Source: Gillisella vitis (GTDB lineage: Bacteria > Pseudomonadota > Alphaproteobacteria > Rhizobiales > Rhizobiaceae). Taken from it: a DNA stretch of 64,000 nucleotides. Where the stretch lies: NCBI RefSeq assembly GCF_014204625.1, contig NZ_JACHLU010000006.1, forward strand, positions 1-64,000, read 5' to 3'. The position numbers and the translations under genes are program-made. The notes under the pieces are model-generated. The model had not been told where the DNA came from. It saw only the letters and a program-made list of their open reading frames with translations, and ran no database searches. Positions 19,764 through 29,169 of this stretch are shown here, one piece after another. Each line of letters opens with the position of its first letter. Position 1 is the stretch's first letter.

Positions 19764-19905
19764 AGGGCGGATCGCCATTCAGGCTTGAGTGAGGCGAAAA
19801 CGGTGATTTTCGAGAACCGGAGCGGAGTGTACTTGAGTACATGAGCACCGGATCGCAGAAAATTACCGTTTGCAGCCCGCTCAAGCCTGAATGTCGATTT
19901 GCCCT
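19764..19905. repeat. Long imperfect palindrome at the 3' end of the dac gene
   Basis: The outer arms AGGGCGGATCGCCATTCAGG (19764-) and the inverted copy ending at 19905 match over 26 bases with three mismatches, and inner parts (AAAACGGTGATTTTC against GAAAATTACCGTTT; CCGGAGCGGAGTGTAC against GTACATGAGCACCGG) continue the pairing. The whole 142 bases could fold as one hairpin. The right end overlaps the dac stop codon. I believe similar units occur elsewhere in rhizobial genomes, from memory only. Confidence 0.6.
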
Positions 19906-21199
19906 AGCCGCGTGCGGGCATCAGCACGCAATCATAGGCGCTTTTCACCAGACGGTCACAGGCGTTCTGGGCGTCATCCTTGTTGGGAAAGCCGGTGAAG
20001 CGGGCCCGATAGACGGTGGAGCCATTGTGGGTGACGGCTTCGGTGTAAATATCGCGCTCTGCCAGTGGGCCGCCGATTTTGTCGCGCACAGACTGCAACA
20101 GGCTCATGGCTTCTTCGGCGCTGGGGGCCGCTGCAATCTGAATCTGCCACTCGCCATCACGACGCAGTGGAATGGGTTTCAGCGGGCGTGGATGGGCACC
20201 GGCAATCATTGCTTCTGTAGCAGCGGCGGCGCTGTTGCTGCTGCCACCCGCATAAGCATTGCCGAAACGCGACCCCAGCACTGGCACATCAACATCAGCC
20301 ACAGTGATTGTGTCTGTGCGATCAACCGGCTTGGGAATATTGCCGCTGGCCTGGGCAATGACAATTGGAGCTGTTGGCGTGGCGCTGGCAATCAGCGAAT
20401 TGCCGCCTTGCGCTTTGGGGAGGTTTTTGGTGATCAACTGCGCCATCAGGCTATCGCGGCTGGCGGCCGTGCGGCCACCCATGACCACACCAATAACGCG
20501 GCGATTGCCATCGGAATAGGCACTGACGAGATTGAAGCCGGAGGCATCGGTATAGCCGGTCTTGATGCCATCAACACCTTTCAGGCGGTACATCAAATTA
20601 TTGTGACCATTGATGGTGCGACCACGGAAATTGAAGGAGCGCGTGGCAAACATCGGATATTCACGAGGGAAATCACGCAGAAGGGCAATGGCCAGCGTCG
20701 ACATGTCCCGCGCCGTGGTAATCTGTCTGGTATCCGGCAGGCCGGACGCGTTGACAAAGGTGGTGTTGGGCATTCCGAGTTGACGGGCTTTCGCCGTCAT
20801 CATCGCGGCAAACCCCTCTTCGGTGCCACCGATTTTTTCGGCCAAAGCTGCGGCTGCATCGTTGGCAGACAGGGTAATCATTCCCAGAATTGCCTCGCGC
20901 ACCGTGATCTGATCACCCGGCTTCAAGCGGAGCTTGGTTGGGGGCCGTGAGGCTGCATGTTTGGAAAACGGAACCGGACTATCCCACGCCAACGTGCCAC
21001 GACGAATGGCATCGAACGCCATGTAAATCGTCATCATCTTGGTGAGGGACGCAGGATGGTTCAAAACATCCGCATTTTCAGAGGCAAGGACGCGGCCGGT
21101 TCGGGCATCGAGAAGAAACTGTGCACCGCCGGCCTGAGCGGATGTGGCAACCATGCTGATCGACAGAAAAAACCATAGTGCGACCAGAACCCTGTTCAT
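19904..21199 (-). CDS. D-alanyl-D-alanine carboxypeptidase with C-terminal SPOR domain
   Basis: A 431-aa penicillin-binding protein of the DacA/DacF (S11) family that trims D-Ala from peptidoglycan stem peptides. The signal peptide ends near TSAQA; the active-site motifs are SLTK (SxxK), SAND (SxN) and KTGYT (KTG). The last 80 residues (WQIQIAAAPSAEEAMSLL...YRARFTGF) form a SPOR domain that binds denuded septal glycan, so it probably works at division sites. A linker rich in Ala, Pro and Ser joins the two. Start at MNRVLV retains the signal peptide. Confidence 0.93.
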   Translation of the reverse strand: MNRVLVALWFFLSISMVATSAQAGGAQFLLDARTGRVLASENADVLNHPASLTKMMTIYMAFDAIRRGTLAWDSPVPFSKHAASRPPTKLRLKPGDQITVREAILGMITLSANDAAAALAEKIGGTEEGFAAMMTAKARQLGMPNTTFVNASGLPDTRQITTARDMSTLAIALLRDFPREYPMFATRSFNFRGRTINGHNNLMYRLKGVDGIKTGYTDASGFNLVSAYSDGNRRVIGVVMGGRTAASRDSLMAQLITKNLPKAQGGNSLIASATPTAPIVIAQASGNIPKPVDRTDTITVADVDVPVLGSRFGNAYAGGSSNSAAAATEAMIAGAHPRPLKPIPLRRDGEWQIQIAAAPSAEEAMSLLQSVRDKIGGPLAERDIYTEAVTHNGSTVYRARFTGFPNKDDAQNACDRLVKSAYDCVLMPARG

Positions 21200-21377
21200 G
21201 CGATCCCCAGACTGACAACTGCAAAATTTCACGAAAGACCCCGATATGCCAAGTAACTGATATGCCAAGAAACCAAGAGGTAAGCCAACAGGCTCGTGCC
21301 GCCATTAGCCCCAAAATGGGGCGAAAATCGTTCGACGCCTTCATCTTGCCCAATATCATTAACGAAAGGTTGCGCAA

Positions 21378-21857
21378 TTATGGCAACTCTGTGGAATCTG
21401 ATGGGTTTCCCGATCCGTTCTCATCGTTTTCCCCCAGCAAAACCGCACCGCTGCCCCGCTGTCCGGCCGCATCCTCGGGGTTGAAAAGGGTGCAATGCGT
21501 CATGGACAGACAACCACAGCCAATACAGCCGCCCAGATCATCGCGCAGCCGGTGCAGAACGCGGATGCGCTGATCCAGCGTCTCGGCCCAGATTGAGGCA
21601 ATCCGCCGCCAATCCTGCCGCGAGGGAACCGCCCCTTTGGGCAGGCCCGACAGCAGGTTGGCCACCTCGCCAAGCGAAATACCAAGAGCCAGCGCCGCCC
21701 GGATAATAGCCACCCGGCGCAACACATCCCGATCATAGCGCCGCTGATTGCCAGAGGTGCGATGGGATGAAATCAGGCCCTTGCGCTCATAGAAATGCAA
21801 GGCAGATACCGCCACCCCACTGCGTCTGGCCACCTCGCCCACCGTTAAACCGTGCAT
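21378..21857 (-). CDS. soxR: Redox-sensing MerR regulator SoxR
   Basis: A 159-aa MerR-family activator. N-terminal winged helix (TVGEVARRSGVAVSALHFYERKGLI), a dimerisation helix, and the [2Fe-2S] ligand set CIGCGCLSMTHC (C-x2-C-x-C-x5-C), which is diagnostic for SoxR. It is divergent from an MFS gene, and an SoxR operator lies between them, 20 bases from its own start, so it should control the pump and itself. In agrobacteria SoxR responds to superoxide and redox-cycling compounds. Confidence 0.96.
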   Translation of the reverse strand: MHGLTVGEVARRSGVAVSALHFYERKGLISSHRTSGNQRRYDRDVLRRVAIIRAALALGISLGEVANLLSGLPKGAVPSRQDWRRIASIWAETLDQRIRVLHRLRDDLGGCIGCGCLSMTHCTLFNPEDAAGQRGSGAVLLGENDENGSGNPSDSTELP

Positions 21858-21876
21858 GATGTTATTTTTCCTCTTT

Positions 21877-21896
21877 ACCTCAACTTAGGTTGAGGT
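21877..21896. promoter_or_regulatory. SoxR operator
   Basis: CCTCAACTTAGGTTGAGG, flanked by A and T, is a near-perfect dyad that closely matches the enterobacterial SoxR box CCTCAAGTTAACTTGAGG. It sits in the soxR-MFS divergent region, where SoxR-type operators normally lie. Confidence 0.9.
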
Positions 21897-21945
21897 TGTA
21901 GCGTGCCCGATATTGGTTTGTCACTGCCTTTTGAAGGAAAATAAA

Positions 21946-23391
21946 ATGATTGAAATTCAGGATGTTGGCGATAACATTGCGCCAGTTCCGACCGCAGAGC
22001 AGCAGGACGGACGCTGGCGCGAGCTGTTGCGTGCTCCCTATTTGATCACCACCCTGATGCTCTGCATTGGCGTGGGTCTGTATGCGTTCAATGCCTTTCT
22101 GGTCAGCACCACCCTGCCCTCGGCCGTGACCGAGATTGGCGGGGCAAAATTATTGCCCTGGGCCAGCACACTCTATCTGGCGGCATCGATTGTTGCCGGG
22201 GCCAGCGCCGCAACTCTCAAGTCCCGGATGGGCAGCCGGTCCGCATTGGTGGCAACCACCGCAATTTTTCTGGCCGGGACAATGCTTGCTGCCAGCGCCA
22301 CATCCATGGCAGGCGTGATTGCGGGGCGCATTCTGCAAGGTCTTGGTGAAGGCGTGGTTGCTGCCGTGTGCTACATGCTGATTCCCGAAATTTATCCCCG
22401 TCGGCTCATTGCCAAAGTCTTTGGTCTCGAAGCCTGCGTCTGGGCCGTGGCGGCTTTCGGCGGACCGCTGCTGGCCGGTGTGGTGACGGAAACCCTATCA
22501 TGGCGGGCCGCTTTTCTGATCAACGTCCCGATTATTGCCATATTTTTGCTGATCGCCGTCTTTGTTGCCACACCAGACACCGTTCAAACGCTGAAAAGCA
22601 GCGTTCCCGCAGGCCGATTGACCTTGCTGCTGTTTGCCTTCGTCATGCTGCTGGCGGCGAATCTCACCGGGCTTGTCATATCCCGCAACACCATGATCGG
22701 GCTGGCCATGACCGCTCTGGTGATGTTTGTGGTGCTCGACAAAAGCGCTTTGCATTCGATCTTGCCCGACGGGGCCTTTTCAAGCGTAACCCCGGTTGGC
22801 CTCGGGCTGTGGACCGTGTTGCTGATGCCGTTTGCACAAGCGTCCAGCGGCGTCTATCTGGTCTATAGTCTGCAACATCTGTGGCATATGGGACCAACCG
22901 CTGCCGGAGCCATGGGTGCCTTGACCGCCCTGAGCTGGAGTGCCACCGCCATTGGTATTGCCAATATTGCCGATGGGCGCATACAGCGCATTCTGATTGT
23001 TGGGGGCGTTGTGGTGGAAGCCTGCGCGCTGGCAGGTGTGGCCTTTGCCATCGCCCATCCGTCATTGCCCCTGCTGACCCTGTCGCTTGTGGCCCTTGGA
23101 TCGGCGTTTGGCATGGCATGGGGCTTTCTCAACCAGACTCTGATGGTAGAGAGCCAGGACACAGATCGGGACAAGACATCGGCGCTGCTGCCAACCCTGC
23201 AATCCGCAGGCTATGCGCTGGGAGCCGCCTTTGCCGGGCTGGTTGCCAATGGCGCAGGATTTGCCGAGACCGCATCCGATGCCGTGGTGCGTCACGCCGT
23301 CAGCGGCAGCTTTCTCTTTGGCTTTGTGGCCATCATACCCGCCATTGCCACCACCGCGGGGATGCTGCTTCACCTGCGCAACACCCGATAG
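21946..23391 (+). CDS. MFS transporter (SoxR-controlled efflux pump)
   Basis: A 481-aa major-facilitator protein with about 12-14 hydrophobic helices, resembling drug-efflux members (GRILQGLGEGVVAAVCYMLIPE between helices 4 and 5 follows the antiporter motif pattern). Divergent from soxR with the operator between them, so it is probably induced by redox-active compounds, which it may export. The ATG at 21946 follows GAAGGAAA and is preferred to an upstream in-frame start. Confidence 0.88.
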   Translation: MIEIQDVGDNIAPVPTAEQQDGRWRELLRAPYLITTLMLCIGVGLYAFNAFLVSTTLPSAVTEIGGAKLLPWASTLYLAASIVAGASAATLKSRMGSRSALVATTAIFLAGTMLAASATSMAGVIAGRILQGLGEGVVAAVCYMLIPEIYPRRLIAKVFGLEACVWAVAAFGGPLLAGVVTETLSWRAAFLINVPIIAIFLLIAVFVATPDTVQTLKSSVPAGRLTLLLFAFVMLLAANLTGLVISRNTMIGLAMTALVMFVVLDKSALHSILPDGAFSSVTPVGLGLWTVLLMPFAQASSGVYLVYSLQHLWHMGPTAAGAMGALTALSWSATAIGIANIADGRIQRILIVGGVVVEACALAGVAFAIAHPSLPLLTLSLVALGSAFGMAWGFLNQTLMVESQDTDRDKTSALLPTLQSAGYALGAAFAGLVANGAGFAETASDAVVRHAVSGSFLFGFVAIIPAIATTAGMLLHLRNTR

Positions 23392-23402
23392 CCACAGCAT
23401 CC

Positions 23403-23472
23403 AACCCATGCCTGCCAACTCATGCCTGCCAACCCATGCCCGCCAACCCATGCCCGCCAACCCATGCCCGCT
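23403..23472. repeat. Tandem repeat, five copies of a 14-base unit
   Basis: AACCCATGCCCGCC is repeated five times head to tail with one or two changes in the first two copies and in the last base. It begins 11 bases after the MFS stop. The unit is not a multiple of three and is not coding. Confidence 0.9.
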
Positions 23473-23564
23473 TGACGGATTTCCTTTGAGCGGGCAAACA
23501 GTTGGGAAATGAACATTGTATCTGTTTGCGTCCATGATCAGGCAGCAACAGAACGTGAGGCAGA

Positions 23565-24605
23565 ATGGGCAAGGCAGGGATCAGACACAGGCTGATTGCA
23601 GGCGGATTGGCAACCACGCTGATCTTGCAACGGCTCAAGGTGATGCAGGCTGCCCGCGGCCTCGGTGGCATTTTCACCCTGCATCAGGTGCGCCCCTATG
23701 AGGCGAAGGAGCCAGACCCGAACCGGCATCTCGAAATCACGCCGCAGTTTCTGGCCGTGGCACTTCGCACGCTATGGCGCGAAAACTATGAATTCATCCG
23801 GCTCGATCAGGTGCCAGAGCGACTGGCCCAGCCCGCGCGCAACAATCGGCCCTTTGCCGCCTTCACGCTGGATGATGCCTACATCAACACCCGCAGCATG
23901 GCGCTGCCGGTGTTTGAGCATTTTGAGGCCCCTTTCACCACCTTTGTCTGTCAGGGCCTGTCAAACCGCAGCCATACCCTGTGGTGGGAGACGCTGGCGG
24001 CCCTGGTGCGCAAGGCTGATCAGCTTGATTTTGCCATGCATGGAAAAAGCAGCATCCTTGCGGCAAAAACGCCAGCGCAAAAGCAGCAGGCCTTCAATCA
24101 CATTGCCGCCTGCATCAACACAGCCCATGAAGCCGAGGCCATTCACACACTGAACCGGCTGGCGCTGCACCATGGTATTGACAGCAGCAGGATTGTTGAA
24201 GACAGCATCCTGTCCACGGCCGATCTTCGGGATTTTGCCGCCCACCCGCTGGTCAGCCTCGGTGCTCATGGCTTAAGCCACCGCGCTCTGGTGCCTCTCA
24301 ACGATGATGAGCTGCAACAGGAGATTGCCACATCGCTTGATTATGTCGAGGCCCTGTCGGGCCAGCGTCCGACGGGCTTTGCCTATCCCTATGGCGATGC
24401 CAGAAGCATTGATGCCAGAACGATTGCGGCCGTGCGGAATGCTGGCCTGGCACTTGGCGTCACAACCCGCCCCGGCACACTGACGGCCGATCATTATGGC
24501 ACTCTTCACAGCCTGCCGCGCATTTCCCTCAACGGCCACTTCCAGACGCCTGCCTGCGTCAAGGCATTGGCGTCTGGCATTCCCTTCCGACTGTTTCCAT
24601 GCTGA
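23565..24605 (+). CDS. Polysaccharide deacetylase (NodB-fold) family protein
   Basis: A 346-aa carbohydrate esterase 4-like protein. The first motif reads TLDDAY rather than the usual TFDDG; the zinc His pair is in GAHGLSH (HxxxH), and a later PYGD motif follows. The D-H-H metal site therefore looks intact, but the substrate pocket differs from classical NodB. An N-terminal hydrophobic stretch is weak, so location is uncertain. Likely acts on a surface or capsular glycan, inferred from the fold. Confidence 0.82.
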   Translation: MGKAGIRHRLIAGGLATTLILQRLKVMQAARGLGGIFTLHQVRPYEAKEPDPNRHLEITPQFLAVALRTLWRENYEFIRLDQVPERLAQPARNNRPFAAFTLDDAYINTRSMALPVFEHFEAPFTTFVCQGLSNRSHTLWWETLAALVRKADQLDFAMHGKSSILAAKTPAQKQQAFNHIAACINTAHEAEAIHTLNRLALHHGIDSSRIVEDSILSTADLRDFAAHPLVSLGAHGLSHRALVPLNDDELQQEIATSLDYVEALSGQRPTGFAYPYGDARSIDARTIAAVRNAGLALGVTTRPGTLTADHYGTLHSLPRISLNGHFQTPACVKALASGIPFRLFPC

Positions 24606-24617
24606 TTCCCATGAATA

Positions 24618-25238
24618 TCAGGGATACATGCGCACTTTCGTCCACGGCTGATCAACATCATCGCGGCGAAATTCGACGCGGTCATGCAGACGGAATTTGC
24701 GATCATGCCAAAATTCGATGGTCAATGGCTTGATGCGAAAGCCGGACCAATGGGGCGGACGCGGCACCGTGCCCAGCGCATAGCGCGCCGTATATTCGGC
24801 CACGGCTTTTTCCAGCGCAAAGCGGCTTTCCAGCGGACGCGACTGTTTCGAGGCCCAGGCCCCGATACGACTGCCAATCGGCCGCGTCTGGTAATAGGCA
24901 TCCGCTTCCGCATCCGATACCTGCTCGACCTCGCCGCGCAACCGCACCTGACGACGCAAAGATTTCCAGTGGAAGCACATCGCTGCTTTCTTTTGAGACA
25001 GAATCTCCGTACCCTTCTGGCTCTCGAAGTTGGTATAGAACACAAAACCCTGGCTATCGAAGTCTTTCAGGAGAACCATGCGGACATTGGGAAGGCCCGT
25101 TTCATCCACCGTCGCCAGCGCCACAGCATTGGGATCGTTGATTTCCGAGGCCTTGGCATCGGTCAACCACGCCTCAAACAGGCCGAATGGGTCATGTGCT
25201 TCGAAGAAGTCACCACTTGTTAACTCATTTTGCGACAT
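24618..25238 (-). CDS. pdxH: Pyridoxamine 5'-phosphate oxidase
   Basis: A 206-aa FMN enzyme that makes pyridoxal 5'-phosphate. Signatures: [45 protein letters not shown] and the C-terminal [17 protein letters not shown]...WTKVRMYP. Full length for the family. Convergent with the polysaccharide deacetylase gene, divergent from the lipoprotein gene. Confidence 0.96.
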   Translation of the reverse strand: MSQNELTSGDFFEAHDPFGLFEAWLTDAKASEINDPNAVALATVDETGLPNVRMVLLKDFDSQGFVFYTNFESQKGTEILSQKKAAMCFHWKSLRRQVRLRGEVEQVSDAEADAYYQTRPIGSRIGAWASKQSRPLESRFALEKAVAEYTARYALGTVPRPPHWSGFRIKPLTIEFWHDRKFRLHDRVEFRRDDVDQPWTKVRMYP

Positions 25239-25294
25239 ATTATGTTAAATACTCCCAAAATGCGCGGGTATTATGCCACGCATGAAAGACAGGA

Positions 25295-25750
25295 TTGATC
25301 TTGGAAGACATAGCAAAGCCAGATCGATACAGAAAGGGACACGCCCTCGCCGGTGTGCGATTTTCTGCATTCGCGGCACTATGCCTCATTGCCAGTGGTT
25401 GCGTTGGCAACGTGCTGGACTTTGGCGATACGGCCAAGGTGGATCGTTCGATCTCCACAGGGACCATTCCGACCGGACCGGAAAAAACCTCGGATCAGGA
25501 CACCATCCGCAACGCGGTTTCTTCCGCTGATCTCGTTCGGCTGGGCACAACACCTGTTCCATGGGCCAATACCACGACAGGAAGCGCAGGCGTGATCACC
25601 ACCATTGCCGAGGACAGCAACTCTGGTGTGGTTTGCCGTGCCTTTGTTACCAGCCGCCATGCCTATGACGGCATTGCCAAGTTTTATGGTCGCGCCTGCT
25701 TGGTGGGCAATGGCCAATGGCAATTGGTGAGCTTTAACCAGCAATCCTGA
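25295..25750 (+). CDS. RT0821/Lpp0805-type surface lipoprotein
   Basis: About 151 aa. A hydrophobic stretch ending in the lipobox-like LIASGC at about residue 36 suggests a lipoprotein signal, and the C-terminal half (GVVCRAFVTSRHAYDGIAKFYGRACLVGNGQWQLVS) matches the 17-kDa-antigen-like RT0821/Lpp0805 group. The start codon appears to be TTG (25295 or 25301), preceded by AGGA. Function unknown. In rhizobia it usually lies between pdxH and a J-domain gene, as here. Confidence 0.8.
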   Translation: MILEDIAKPDRYRKGHALAGVRFSAFAALCLIASGCVGNVLDFGDTAKVDRSISTGTIPTGPEKTSDQDTIRNAVSSADLVRLGTTPVPWANTTTGSAGVITTIAEDSNSGVVCRAFVTSRHAYDGIAKFYGRACLVGNGQWQLVSFNQQS

Positions 25751-26189
25751 CAATCAGCCAGCACCGCGTCCATCAATCGACAGGACAGGGTCGATTGATG
25801 ACAAAGATATTGCTAAAAATTAAATCAAGTTTTACCATATAGTATAAAAGCACTGTTGCGCTTAACCGGCGCGAGAGGACAGCTTTGCTGCCTATTCAGC
25901 CATGGGGACGTCTCATATTCCCCATGGAAAACAACGCATTGATAAAAAACAGCTCAAACGGGGCAAGCCGGAAAAACGGGGCAATTGCGTAAAGGGCCAC
26001 TCCGCGCCCTCTGCGCAGGTAACCTCCAGTTAGCACATTCTTCCTAGTATCACGAAATATTGCCGCAAGCACTTGAACAAAACAGTGTTTGCGGCAAACT
26101 TCAAAGTGGGTATGCCTCATTGTGAAACCACAATGATACCGCAAGGAGTAATGTCAATTTAACCGCTTTTGTATCGGGTTGGTGGTAAA
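25751..26189. other. Intergenic region upstream of the J-domain gene with three hairpins
   Basis: About 440 bases without a credible gene. Three inverted repeats are seen: CATCAATCGAC/GTCGATTGATG (25771-25800, perfect 11 bp), TGCCGCAAGCACT/AGTGTTTGCGGCA (26061-26096, 12 of 13) and TCATTGTG/CACAATGA (26117-26136, perfect 8 bp). The first may end the lipoprotein transcript. The other two lie in the leader of the J-domain gene and could be a regulatory site or a small RNA. Confidence 0.5.
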
Positions 26190-27449
26190 ATGCGCGATCC
26201 TTATTCCATTCTTGGCGTCCGGCGCGATGCAGGATCTGAAGAAATCAAAGCTGCCTGGCGCTCGAAAGCGAAAACGTCTCACCCGGACCAGAATCAGGAT
26301 GATCCGGGTGCCACCCAGCGTTTTGCCGAGATCGGACAGGCCTATGACCTGCTCAAAGACAAGGACAAGCGCAGCCGCTACGACCAGCGTCTTTCCCAGA
26401 TGGAATCCATGAAGCGCGAACAGACAATCATGCAACAGCGGGAAGAAGCCCGCGCCGCCGCCGAACGCGCCCGCCAGGCCAAGGCCAATGCCGAGCGCAT
26501 CATGGCTGATCTTGCCCGTATTGAGGCAGAGCGGGCCAAGGCGGAAAAAGCGGCCGAAGCGCTGAACGTCAAGGTCGAGGCCGCCAGAGCCAAGGCAAAA
26601 GCCGCCGAAGCGCAGGCAACCAATGCCGCCAACGCCCAATCAGGCGCTCAATCCGGCTCTCAGGCCAGTTCTCAGGCTAGTTCTCAGGCCAGTTCGCAAT
26701 CCGGCTCTCAGGCAAGCTCGCAGGCCAACCCACAGCAGCAGCGCTCATCGACACCAGATCAGGCCGCAGGCCAGCCCCCTTCGCAGGACACGGCAGCAGA
26801 GGAGCGCAAAGCTGACAGCAGCAAAAAGCCCGAGGATGACAGCAGCCCGGACATTCCGCTGGTGCGCAGCCTTGCCTTGCCTGTTATCGAGATTTTCACC
26901 TCACTGGTGCGGCGTATTCGCAAGCCAGCACCCGTGCTGGAAAAAGTGCCGGACATATCGGTCGAGGCCACCATCGCCATTGATGACCTTTTGCAGCAGA
27001 ATGTTATCACCTTGCACTTGAGCGACGGCAGGGATCTGTGGCTGCCACTGGAGCCGGGCCATACCGATGGCACGATTGTGCGCATGGAAGGCAAGGGGCT
27101 GAAAGTGCCGGGAATGCAAACCGGCGATGTGCTGGCAACGCTTCGGGTTTTGAGAGCTGAACCCTTTACCGTGGATGGTTATGACATTCACTGCACCCTG
27201 AAACTGCCGCTGGAAGATGCCGTTCTCGGCTGCGAAACAACAATTGAAGGGCCGTCAGGGCCGGTCAGCGTGACCATTCCTGCCTGGAGCGATTCCGGCC
27301 AATCCATTCGCATCGACAATATGGGCCTGCCAAGCGGCCCGAATGAGCGCGGTGCTCTGGTGGTCGATCTGCGGGTCACCCTTTGGGAAAAGCCAAATGA
27401 GAAACTGCGTGACCTCATGAAAGTCATGAAGCACGGGCTTTTCCTGTAA
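26190..27449 (+). CDS. J-domain co-chaperone (CbpA-like) with Q/S repeat linker
   Basis: A 419-aa DnaJ-family protein. The J domain (1-65) has HPD at 31-33. There is no Gly/Phe region and no zinc-finger domain. Instead, an Ala/Glu/Lys-rich, probably coiled-coil segment (about 70-148) is followed by a QASS/QSGS repeat linker (about 150-177) and a Pro/Ser/Asp-rich spacer, and then a DnaJ C-terminal substrate domain (about 250-419). It should stimulate a DnaK ATPase. The ATG at 26190 directly opens the J domain. The linker is encoded by 12-base tandem repeats. Confidence 0.9.
   Translation: MRDPYSILGVRRDAGSEEIKAAWRSKAKTSHPDQNQDDPGATQRFAEIGQAYDLLKDKDKRSRYDQRLSQMESMKREQTIMQQREEARAAAERARQAKANAERIMADLARIEAERAKAEKAAEALNVKVEAARAKAKAAEAQATNAANAQSGAQSGSQASSQASSQASSQSGSQASSQANPQQQRSSTPDQAAGQPPSQDTAAEERKADSSKKPEDDSSPDIPLVRSLALPVIEIFTSLVRRIRKPAPVLEKVPDISVEATIAIDDLLQQNVITLHLSDGRDLWLPLEPGHTDGTIVRMEGKGLKVPGMQTGDVLATLRVLRAEPFTVDGYDIHCTLKLPLEDAVLGCETTIEGPSGPVSVTIPAWSDSGQSIRIDNMGLPSGPNERGALVVDLRVTLWEKPNEKLRDLMKVMKHGLFL
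26637..26720 (+). repeat. 12-base tandem repeats inside the J-domain gene
   Basis: Seven 12-base units of the CAGGCCAGTTCT / CAATCCGGCTCT type encode QSGA, QSGS, QASS, QASS, QASS, QSGS, QASS. Repeat number can change in steps of four residues without a frameshift, so linker length may vary between strains. Confidence 0.85.
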
Positions 27450-27576
27450 AAAGCCGCCTGCATGTCGCCTGAGCATCGGCCGAACCGCAAAAACCGGCTG
27501 ATCTGCCTGTCTGGCAGGGATGCGTCACACCCTTTGTTACCGTTCCTAACAGTATTTGTTGCAGGACAGACCCCGT

Positions 27577-27586
27577 CACACGTGTG
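27577..27586. promoter_or_regulatory. Perfect palindrome upstream of fabI
   Basis: CACACGTGTG is a perfect 10-bp palindrome about 70 bases before the fabI start. No regulator is recognised. It may be an operator or chance. Confidence 0.25.
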
Positions 27587-27654
27587 GTAACGCTTGAACC
27601 CTTGAGCCGCCTATGCCATAGGCAAGGCCAATCGAAAGTCTCAGGGAGCAAAGC

Positions 27655-28473
<819 letters not shown>

Positions 28474-28496
28474 CGATTAAAAAGGTTCGTCTGCCC

Positions 28497-29111
28497 GTGC
28501 TACTTTATGTCATACGTCACGGTCAGACGGACTGGAATGCTGAAGGCCGCTTTCAGGGTCAGACCGATATTCCCCTGAACGCAACCGGGCGTGCGCAGGC
28601 AATGCACAATGGTGCATTGCTGGCGACCGTTCTGGGTGACAGCATGAACCACTATGATTTTGTCGCTTCCCCGCTTGGCCGCACTCGCCAGACCATGGAG
28701 TTGATGCGCAGCCAGATGCAGCTTGATCCTCTGAACTATCAGATGGATGATCGGCTGAAAGAAATCTGTTTTGGCGACTGGGAAGGCAACACCACCGCCG
28801 AGCTGAAAGCCCTCTATCCCGATCGTGTCAAGGAACGCTCACGCGGCAAATGGGACTTTCTGGCACCGGGCGATCATGCCGAAAGCTATGAAATTCTCTC
28901 GTGGCGCACAGGGGCATGGCTTGCCTCACTCAAACGCCCGACCATTGCCGTTACCCATGGCGGCGTCATCCGCAGCTTTTTCCGCCTGCTTGGCGGTGTC
29001 GATGCGGATGAAGCCTGCGGCATGGGCATTCCCCAAGACCGCGTGCTGAAAATTGATATGGCAGCGCGCCAACTGCACTGGCTCGAGCCTCATGATATGG
29101 CAGGCCGTTAG
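28497..29111 (+). CDS. Histidine phosphatase family protein
   Basis: A 204-aa phosphoglycerate-mutase-like phosphatase. The catalytic His is in YVIRHGQTDWN; the second His is in AVTHGGVIRSFF, with an Arg and Glu in between (ASPLGRTRQTMEL; KEICFGDWEGNT). GTG start at 28497, 24 bases after fabI, so probably cotranscribed. The substrate is not known. Confidence 0.92.
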   Translation: MLLYVIRHGQTDWNAEGRFQGQTDIPLNATGRAQAMHNGALLATVLGDSMNHYDFVASPLGRTRQTMELMRSQMQLDPLNYQMDDRLKEICFGDWEGNTTAELKALYPDRVKERSRGKWDFLAPGDHAESYEILSWRTGAWLASLKRPTIAVTHGGVIRSFFRLLGGVDADEACGMGIPQDRVLKIDMAARQLHWLEPHDMAGR

Positions 29112-29112
29112 A

Positions 29113-29157
29113 GCATCGGACCGAAAAGTGGCTCCGGTTTTCGGAAAAATCCGATGC
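29113..29157. repeat. Palindromic intergenic unit after the histidine phosphatase gene
   Basis: GCATCGGA faces TCCGATGC at the ends and CCGAAAA faces TTTTCGG inside, making a 45-base hairpin that starts right after the stop codon. I recall very similar units in many rhizobial intergenic regions. It may also act as a transcription terminator or mRNA stabiliser. Confidence 0.65.
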
Positions 29158-29169
29158 AAAAACAAAAAG

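Noticed and set aside
23403..23472. Possible CRISPR array
   Set aside because: The units are contiguous 14-mers without spacers, and no cas gene is near.
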